The notes under the pieces: model-generated
What the model was told of the DNA's origin: nothing
Seen by the model: only the letters and a program-made list of their open reading frames with translations
The model's database searches: none
In this document: positions 1-4,130 of the stretch, in pieces
Layout of the letters: every line of letters starts with the position of its first letter
Position numbering within the stretch: position 1 is the first letter of the stretch
Position numbers and translations under genes: made by a program
From: Candidatus Stahliibacteriota bacterium
GTDB taxonomy: Bacteria > Hydrothermota > Tepidihabitantia > B3-TA06
DNA: 5,095 nucleotides
Assembly (NCBI GenBank): GCA_030592225.1
Contig: JAUVJT010000159.1
Coordinates: 1-5,095, forward strand
Direction: 5' to 3'

Positions 1-174
1 GAAACCATGGCAATTCAAGCAAACCAGGAGCGTGGAGCGACCGCTGAATCTCACCTTTCCAGGTATGAAAAGGCTTTGATGGGACTTTCCATCATCTTTG
101 GAATTTCCGGAATTCTCTTTTGGTGGAAGGGAAAGAAAAGGCACGGTAGTATCATAAACAAGACGTCGTCATAG
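1..174 (+). CDS. C-terminal end of a membrane-anchored protein (5' truncated)
   Basis: An open frame enters from the left edge and ends at TAG 172-174, giving about 57 residues. A polar, probably helical stretch (about residues 5-24) is followed by a hydrophobic segment, ALMGLSIIFGISGILFWW, and a basic tail (KGKKRH), so the protein ends in one transmembrane helix with a positive, probably cytoplasmic, C-terminus. The ATG at 7-9 is unlikely to be the start because the frame is open to the edge and nothing supports initiation there. The C-terminal layout (polar helix, single TM, short basic tail) resembles NikL/CbiL-type subunits of nickel/cobalt importers, which would suit the downstream genes, but this is only a layout resemblance. 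The family cannot be assigned from this fragment. No terminator follows the stop directly; the first strong one is at 321-374. Confidence 0.6.
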   Translation, partial: ETMAIQANQERGATAESHLSRYEKALMGLSIIFGISGILFWWKGKKRHGSIINKTSS

Positions 175-207
175 CCGTTTACCGCTTTATCTTAAGAAAA
201 TATACTG

Positions 208-236
208 TTGACAATTGTATTAATCTTTGCTAATGA
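208..236 (+). promoter_or_regulatory. Candidate sigma-70 promoter for the TonB receptor leader
   Basis: A perfect -35 hexamer TTGACA (208-213) is followed by a 17-bp spacer and the weak -10 hexamer TAATGA (231-236). The -10 is preceded by TG at 228-229, an extended -10 element that can compensate for a poor hexamer. The surroundings are AT-rich. Transcription would start near 243 and give a leader of about 165 nt before the receptor ATG. It is the best promoter candidate seen between the upstream stop codon and the receptor gene. It is a sequence match only. Confidence 0.4.
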
Positions 237-252
237 GTATTTTATCAAAATT

Positions 253-270
253 AAGCAGCAGAAGCTGCTT
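253..270 (+). promoter_or_regulatory. Small leader hairpin (7-bp stem, AGAA loop)
   Basis: AAGCAGC (253-259) and GCTGCTT (264-270) are exact reverse complements around an AGAA tetraloop (260-263), with a possible U-G pair extending the base. No T-run follows, so it is not a terminator. It would form about 10 nt into a transcript from the candidate promoter at 208-236. It has the same AGAA loop as the terminator hairpin at 321-368. It may be a 5' stabilising hairpin or part of a regulatory fold. Confidence 0.4.
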
Positions 271-320
271 GCCGATAAAATCAGATCGAACATAGCAGGT
301 AAAAGATTTAGCTTAGAGTA

Positions 321-374
321 AGCCACGAAGGCAACTCATCCGAGAACGGATGAGTTGCCTTCGTGGCTTTTTTT
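321..374 (+). terminator. Strong Rho-independent terminator, probably an attenuator of the receptor gene
   Basis: The left arm 321-342 and right arm 347-368 are perfect reverse complements (22 bp) around the tetraloop AGAA (343-346). A run of seven T residues (368-374) follows. This is a textbook intrinsic terminator for plus-strand transcription. It ends only 34 bp before the receptor ATG (409), and the gap carries the ribosome binding site but no recognisable promoter. Transcription of the receptor must therefore enter from upstream and read through, which argues for a regulated terminator. The alternative is that it only ends the upstream operon (stop at 172-174) and that the receptor has an unrecognised promoter overlapping the hairpin. 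Confidence 0.9.
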
Positions 375-393
375 ATTGGACAATGGGTTGAAA

Positions 394-400
394 AAGGAGG
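394..400 (+). promoter_or_regulatory. Ribosome binding site that fixes the receptor start
   Basis: AAGGAGG, a near-perfect Shine-Dalgarno sequence, lies 8 nt before ATG 409. The longer open frame starting at 355 begins inside the terminator stem and has no such site, so 409 is taken as the start. Confidence 0.85.
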
Positions 401-408
401 AAAAACGG

Positions 409-2463
409 ATGAACAGGTTAAGAAACGAAAGGAATCGCTATATTTTCCCTTTGGTAATACTGATGATCGCTATATTGTGGATAACCCCCGTTTTTGCGCA
501 GGAACCAACATCTGAACTCGAAACAGAGGCTGAACGAAGCAAGGTCTACATGAAAATCGGGACGATAATGGTGTCCGAAAAAGCAGGATACCTGACCACT
601 GCGGACGCCCCAGGCTCTGTTGACGTGATTGGTTCCGAGCAACTGGAAAACGAAAACGTGGATTTCTCTATGCAGGCGCTCAAGAAACTTTCTGGTGTTT
701 GTTACCAGGACTGGAACCAGGGCGTCATCCACGGCAGCGTCAGCATAAGGGGCTTTGACCCCAATACAGATACGGCCGTCCGCCTCAACGTGGACGGCAT
801 CCCCAACAATCTGGCAAGCGGCTATATGGACATGCGGCCCTTTTTCCCTTTTGAGATTGACAGGATAGAGCTCGTAAAAGGGACATTCGACCCCCGATAC
901 GGCCTGAATTATGTCGGGGGCAATGTGAATGTGTTCACCAAAAGGGGGGGCAATTACACGCAGGTGAAGCTCTTAGGCGGAAGTTTTGATACCTATGAGG
1001 GAGACGCCTTTGTGGCGCGCGAAAAGGACGGTTTTTCGCAGAACTATTTCGTGAGTTATCGTAGGACGGACGGATACCGGGATCACTCCGATGTGAAGAA
1101 GGGGGCGGTGTCGGGCAAATGGTTTTACACCACCAGCGATAATAAACTGAGCGTGGGGTGCATCGCCAGGTTTTTTGATATGGATGCAAACGCCCCGGGC
1201 TATCTGACCAAGGAAGAGTTTAAAGCCGATCCTCAACAAATGCAGTCCTTCTCCCGCACCGACGGCGGCGAGCAGCAAAACAAGCAGGCAAGTTTGCACT
1301 TAGATTACAGCTTCTCCGACGAACTTTTTTGGTCCTTCAAAGTCTATACGCAGGATCTTGAACGTTCCCGCTGGGTTAAATTCAGCGCCGCGGGAAACCA
1401 GCAGGAGCGGCGTACGGAAGAGACGCAGTCGGGTGCCATTTCCACCCTCAGTTATGAAACCAGCGATTGTGGCGTCGAACACCTGAGACTTGTTTGGGGC
1501 ATGGACTACCAGTATCAGGATGATCTTTACCAGCGTTACACGACGGCAGATCGCGTACAGCAAGGAAACTCCTGGCGACACTGGGACTACAACCAGTGGT
1601 TTTGGGGGAGCTATTTACAGGCGGACGCCAAAGTTTTGCCCTGGCTCAGGCTCATGGGCGCGTTACGGGTGGACTACCTTGACGGAGAATTTGAGGACAA
1701 GGTCAAAACCACCAAAAGCGACATGATAGACTACGGCTGCATCTGGCAGCCCAAGTTCGGCGCAGTTATAACCCCATACGAGGGTTACAATCTCTTTGCC
1801 AACTATGGTCGCACCTTCCAGGTGGGCTGGAACAGCAGGTTCGACGAGGCTGCCGACACAGATTATTCAAAAAACGACGGCTGGGAAGCAGGCATCAAGG
1901 CATCGCCCGTAAACTGGCTCGCCGTCCGTTTAGCCTACTGGCAGCAGACCCGCTCGGATGAGGTCATGATAAATATGCAGGGAGACTCGGAAAATATAGG
2001 AGAAACCAAAAGAGAGGGATGGGATTTTGAACTCAACCTAAAACCTCATAAGTGGGTGACAATTTGGGGTTCTTACTCGCATGTGGATGCGGAATTTTCC
2101 GACCCCGGGCCCAGAAACCCGGAGAGAAAGGGGAAGGACCTGAAAAATATCCCTAATTACACAGCCAAGCTGGGGCTTGATTTAGACCACCCTTCAGGGT
2201 TCTCCGGGCATATTTGGTTGGAGTCACAGGACGACTACTACGTTGACAACTTGAACGAGATCTCCAAGGTTGGGGATTATAACGTGGTCAATCTTGACCT
2301 GAAGTACGAACTATCAGCGCTTACCTTAGGTTTCCAGATTCAAAATCTCTTTGACGAAGATTACGCGGGATTTGTCTGGAGGCAGACATGGGCAACACCT
2401 GAGACCTGGTATTCCCCTGGCGACGAGCGTAGCTTCTATGCATATGCAACTATCGACTTTTAA
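409..2463 (+). CDS. TonB-dependent outer-membrane receptor (probable metal or metal-chelate uptake)
   Basis: This 684-residue protein imports a bound ligand across the outer membrane using energy from TonB-ExbB-ExbD. Residues 1-30 are a signal peptide: a basic start, a hydrophobic core, and the likely cleavage site PVFA|Q. A TonB-box-like stretch (TIMVSE, about 52-57) precedes a plug domain (about 62-178) with characteristic signatures: SVDVIGSEQL, a core around SIRGFD, VNVDGIP-like LNVDGIP, IDRIELVKG, and GGNVNVFTKRG at its end. The rest is rich in alternating aromatic beta-strands and includes REGWDFELNLKPHKWVTIWG, typical of the barrel. The C-terminus ends with an aromatic residue (IDF), as outer-membrane barrels do. 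Length is normal and the gene looks intact. A DUF4198 gene follows after 124 bp in the same direction, which suggests nickel or cobalt; siderophore or other chelates cannot be excluded. Expression is probably controlled by the hairpin terminator just upstream. Confidence 0.95.
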   Translation: MNRLRNERNRYIFPLVILMIAILWITPVFAQEPTSELETEAERSKVYMKIGTIMVSEKAGYLTTADAPGSVDVIGSEQLENENVDFSMQALKKLSGVCYQDWNQGVIHGSVSIRGFDPNTDTAVRLNVDGIPNNLASGYMDMRPFFPFEIDRIELVKGTFDPRYGLNYVGGNVNVFTKRGGNYTQVKLLGGSFDTYEGDAFVAREKDGFSQNYFVSYRRTDGYRDHSDVKKGAVSGKWFYTTSDNKLSVGCIARFFDMDANAPGYLTKEEFKADPQQMQSFSRTDGGEQQNKQASLHLDYSFSDELFWSFKVYTQDLERSRWVKFSAAGNQQERRTEETQSGAISTLSYETSDCGVEHLRLVWGMDYQYQDDLYQRYTTADRVQQGNSWRHWDYNQWFWGSYLQADAKVLPWLRLMGALRVDYLDGEFEDKVKTTKSDMIDYGCIWQPKFGAVITPYEGYNLFANYGRTFQVGWNSRFDEAADTDYSKNDGWEAGIKASPVNWLAVRLAYWQQTRSDEVMINMQGDSENIGETKREGWDFELNLKPHKWVTIWGSYSHVDAEFSDPGPRNPERKGKDLKNIPNYTAKLGLDLDHPSGFSGHIWLESQDDYYVDNLNEISKVGDYNVVNLDLKYELSALTLGFQIQNLFDEDYAGFVWRQTWATPETWYSPGDERSFYAYATIDF

Positions 2464-2475
2464 AAATGTATTATA

Positions 2476-2505
2476 GGGAGCCGGGTCAAATTGCACCCGG
2501 CTCCC
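2476..2505 (+). promoter_or_regulatory. Intercistronic hairpin without T-run
   Basis: GGGAGCCGGGT (2476-2486) and ACCCGGCTCCC (2495-2505) are exact reverse complements around an 8-nt loop. It starts 12 nt after the receptor stop codon. The downstream sequence (CCTCAAGTTATATTG) has no T-run, so it is a poor intrinsic terminator on the plus strand. It is more likely a 3'-end stabiliser or partial terminator that uncouples the receptor mRNA from the DUF4198 gene. Confidence 0.6.
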
Positions 2506-2573
2506 CCTCAAGTTATATTGTTCAGGACTCTGTCTGAGCCGCATGAACAAATTCAAAAACAAATGATCGTGAT

Positions 2574-2579
2574 GGAGGA
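2574..2579 (+). promoter_or_regulatory. Ribosome binding site of the DUF4198 gene
   Basis: GGAGGA lies 8 nt before ATG 2588 and supports that start. The protein from this ATG begins directly with a signal peptide. Confidence 0.75.
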
Positions 2580-2587
2580 ATCTGACG

Positions 2588-3298
2588 ATGGACAGAAGGG
2601 TTTTGCTAAGCGTTTTTATTTGTCTTGCCATATTCGCGGGGGCAGGTTCCGTTTTGGCCCACGACATGTGGCTGCAGGAATCAAGGGAAGGGTTCGATAT
2701 TGCTCTTGGTCACAAAGGTCAGACCGACCCCTATGAACCCGAAAGGGTCAAAAGGGTTGTGGGTTATACTGAAAACGGCTGGTCGGTCCCACTTGATATT
2801 GAACGAAAGAAAGCGGGATGCCGTGTTATTCCGGACGAGGCATTCTGCGCCCTTAGCGGTATTCTTGACAACCGATACTGGCTGAAAACCACGGATGGTT
2901 GGAAGAATCAGCGCAAACGGAAAGACCTGGAAATCTTAAAAGAGGGCCATTCCTATAAGTTCACCAAGCACGTTGTCAAATGGTGTGATGTTCTCGCCAG
3001 GCCCCTGGGCCAGCGCTTTGAAATTGTTCCGCTTAAAGACCCTACAAAGTTGAAGGAGGGAGACTGTCTGCCGCTGAAAATCTTTTTTGAGGGCAAACCG
3101 GTTTCCGGGGCCAGTTTGGCAAAGACAAGCAGTATGGACAAGACCCATGCTCTAGAACAGGTGCAGGGTGAGGGACCTTTTGTGGTGCAAATTGGGCCAA
3201 CCGGTTTACAATTAATCAATGCCAAATTCGAACTTCCAGTTCAGGGCCGGCAGGTCGTTTGGTTTGCGGTTTCTCTTACCTTCCTCACCACAAAGTAA
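2588..3298 (+). CDS. Exported DUF4198 / NikK-like periplasmic protein (nickel/cobalt uptake)
   Basis: This is a 236-residue exported protein. Residues 1-24 are a signal peptide (MDRR, hydrophobic core, SVLA) and the mature chain would begin HDMWLQ. That matches the AHD(F/L/M)WL start typical of the DUF4198 family (COG5266, annotated as periplasmic component of cobalt/nickel transport). Further family-like features are KFTKHVVKW (about 129-137), GQRFEIVPLKDPTKLKEGD followed by a beta-strand and GKPVSGA (about 150-175), and a C-terminal GLQLINAKFELPV...SLTF segment. Cleavage would leave histidine 25 as the mature N-terminus, a feasible metal ligand. Cysteines at about 78, 87, 133 and 159 could form disulfides. 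The gene is probably co-transcribed with the receptor 124 bp upstream, and periplasmic handling of the imported metal is the inferred role. Family assignment is fairly sure; the metal is inferred. Confidence 0.85.
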   Translation: MDRRVLLSVFICLAIFAGAGSVLAHDMWLQESREGFDIALGHKGQTDPYEPERVKRVVGYTENGWSVPLDIERKKAGCRVIPDEAFCALSGILDNRYWLKTTDGWKNQRKRKDLEILKEGHSYKFTKHVVKWCDVLARPLGQRFEIVPLKDPTKLKEGDCLPLKIFFEGKPVSGASLAKTSSMDKTHALEQVQGEGPFVVQIGPTGLQLINAKFELPVQGRQVVWFAVSLTFLTTK

Positions 3299-3500
3299 CA
3301 TGTTGCCGCTGGACGTGTGCAAAGTCTCCGCCGCCGCAGACGGCGTAAGAGGATAAAAATCGCTCTATTTCCGGCACTATACGACCAATTTCTGGTGATA
3401 TTTCCAACGAACCGACTTTTTTGAAGATATTATCAATCCACTTTTGGGCAGCTGTTGGATTGTCTAAGGATATGTATTCGGCGATTTTTTCATGGATCGA
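3285..3500 (-). pseudogene. ParE/RelE-family toxin remnant (no start codon, N- and C-terminal parts missing)
   Basis: On the minus strand an open frame runs from 3500, directly after the TGA at 3501-3503, to TGA 3285-3287, without any ATG. Its first 46 codons (3363-3500) read like the centre of a ParE/RelE plasmid-stabilisation toxin: KIAEYISLDNPTAAQKW, IDNIFKKVGSL, then SPEIGRIVPEIE. The family pattern is EYI..DNP.AA..(F/W)...I......L...PE.GR.VPE. The usual N-terminal strand (about 12 residues) is absent. After about 3363 the text stops resembling the family, which should continue with an RE...Y R..Y strand. The complete toxin is normally 90-100 residues. No antitoxin gene of the ParD/Phd/RelB type is visible next to it. 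The tail overlaps the end of the convergent DUF4198 gene by 14 bp. It is probably a decayed relic. Confidence 0.6.
3332..3345. other. Weak GC-rich hairpin between convergent genes
   Basis: CGCCG (3332-3336) and CGGCG (3341-3345) can pair around CAGA. There is no T-run on either strand, so it is at best a weak pause site. It is the only fold found just after the DUF4198 stop, so no clear terminator ends either convergent transcript. Confidence 0.25.
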
Positions 3501-3848
3501 TCACTCGAATAAGTAGTCTTGGAATTTCGTCTCCTCGCCGGCGTTCCAGACCGCCCAGGGGAGATAATTGTTGTTGCGGTCGGGTTTATGTATGCTGACT
3601 TGGCCCTCGCGGCCGGCCCGGTCGTCATAGTGGCCGATCAGCTTACGAGCCTCTTCCCTGGTGAGATTGGGGTTGTTGCAATGGATCTCGATGCGCCGGC
3701 CGTCTTTTGGTGCCAGGCTGGTGTCGGAGGCCAAGACGTGTTCAACAAGGCCTTTTTCGGGGGCGGGAAACAACACCTTAAACCCGACCACCACGATTAC
3801 GATGCTCAGGGCAAATAGGATTCCCGGTAGTCTCGATTTTTTCGCCAT
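3501..3848 (-). CDS. Small membrane-anchored protein of unknown function (115 aa)
   Basis: The family is not recognised. A short basic start (MAKKSR) is followed by one hydrophobic helix (about residues 9-27, GILFALSIVIVVVGFKVLF). This is a signal anchor or uncleaved signal, with the remaining 85 or so residues probably outside the cytoplasm. The soluble part has a strand-like RRIEIHC, a helix-like LTREEARKLIGHYDDRA, and a last section with GQVSIHKP, LPWAVWN and the end KFQDYLFE. It has a single cysteine in the soluble part (about position 57). The start at ATG 3848 is backed by AAGAGGT (complement of 3857-3863) 8 nt upstream. The overlapping plus-strand frame lacks comparable signals. It lies between the MshEN-type gene and the toxin remnant, all on the minus strand, with a 282-bp gap from the former. 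A cell-envelope role is a guess. Confidence 0.7.
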   Translation of the reverse strand: MAKKSRLPGILFALSIVIVVVGFKVLFPAPEKGLVEHVLASDTSLAPKDGRRIEIHCNNPNLTREEARKLIGHYDDRAGREGQVSIHKPDRNNNYLPWAVWNAGEETKFQDYLFE

Positions 3849-3856
3849 TTATTCGT

Positions 3857-3863
3857 ACCTCTT
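3857..3863 (-). promoter_or_regulatory. Ribosome binding site of the 115-aa protein
   Basis: On the minus strand this reads AAGAGGT, 8 nt before the ATG at 3848. It is a moderate Shine-Dalgarno sequence that supports this start. Confidence 0.55.
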
Positions 3864-3889
3864 AATCTTCGTTCGAAGTGAATTCTTAC

Positions 3890-3917
3890 AAAGGGGTTAT
3901 TTTACTCTAACCCCTTT
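3890..3917. terminator. 10-bp hairpin between the two minus-strand genes, possible terminator
   Basis: AAAGGGGTTA (3890-3899) and TAACCCCTTT (3908-3917) are exact reverse complements with an 8-nt loop. On the minus strand the T-run is only TTT within the stem, followed by GTAAG, so termination of the 4131-5095 transcript would be weak. On the plus strand the tail is T/C-rich, but no plus-strand gene ends nearby. It lies 41 bp before the ATG of the 115-residue protein, so it could also act in that gene's 5' leader. Confidence 0.45.
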
Positions 3918-4013
3918 TCTCCTTTACCTGGCTGATAAGTTGATCTCGATCTGAAAGTGGGTATGGGATCCAAAGCTGTACTTCCTCTTTTTCATTATGG
4001 TGAGAGCCGACCC

Positions 4014-4069
4014 CAGTTTGGACAGTTTGGCCAGTCTGCTGCAGACTGCAGTGCGCCAGTCTGCAGTCT
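4014..4069. repeat. Cluster of 9-bp tandem repeats and nested palindromes
   Basis: Three diverging 9-bp units run head to tail: CAGTTTGGA (4014-4022), CAGTTTGGC (4023-4031) and CAGTCTGCT (4032-4040). The last merges into a palindrome, CAGTCTGC-T-GCAGACTG (4032-4048). CCAGTCTGC recurs as a direct repeat at 4031-4039 and 4056-4064. Two further stems compete with the first: CTGCAGACTG/CAGTCTGCAG (4039-4048 with 4057-4066) and AGACTGCAG/CTGCAGTCT (4043-4051 with 4061-4069). All arms are exact. Only one fold can form at a time. The cluster lies 62 bp past the stop codon of the MshEN-type gene. Confidence 0.8.
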
Positions 4070-4130
4070 ACTCAAAAGATGAGCGTAGATCTTCGAAATG
4101 TTCTGATGTGCCCGAAAGCGATCACACGGC

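Larger units (their letters stand above)
3849..4130. other. Intergenic region (282 bp) without a supported gene
   Basis: This stretch separates two minus-strand genes. It holds the ribosome binding site and the 10-bp hairpin close to the 115-residue gene, and the repeat cluster at 4014-4069. A 23-codon minus-strand frame (3924-3995) is present but has no ribosome binding site. No convincing promoter was found on either strand, and no tRNA-like or riboswitch-like sequence was recognised. Confidence 0.6.

Noticed and set aside
229..247. Fur-box-like sequence overlapping the candidate -10
   Set aside because: Only the first half resembles the consensus (about 10 of 19 positions), which is too weak in AT-rich DNA. 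No NikR-type dyad was seen either.
233..295. 20-codon leader peptide frame overlapping the small hairpin
   Set aside because: There is no ribosome binding site, its ATG overlaps the candidate -10 element and would lie upstream of the predicted transcript start, and it has no run of regulatory codons.
355..408. Upstream start codon at 355 extending the receptor by 18 residues
   Set aside because: It lies inside the right arm of the terminator hairpin, has no ribosome binding site, and would place non-signal residues before a good signal peptide; ATG 409 has a near-perfect Shine-Dalgarno sequence.
175..408. Cobalamin, NiCo, guanidine-II or preQ1 riboswitch in the receptor leader
   Set aside because: No B12 box, no NiCo-type conserved junctions, no ACGR loops (the loops are AGAA) and no preQ1 core were recognised by eye. 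A covariance-model scan would settle it.
3519..3818. Plus-strand 99-codon frame
   Set aside because: It is the antisense shadow of the 115-residue minus-strand gene, which has a ribosome binding site and a proper membrane anchor.
3924..3995. 23-codon minus-strand frame starting MKKRKYSFGSH
   Set aside because: There is no ribosome binding site before the ATG and no recognisable similarity; it is too short to support.
4066..4090. Possible terminator just downstream of the MshEN-type gene
   Set aside because: Only a 5-bp bulged stem (TCTAC/GTAGA) can form, and it lacks a T-run on the minus strand.
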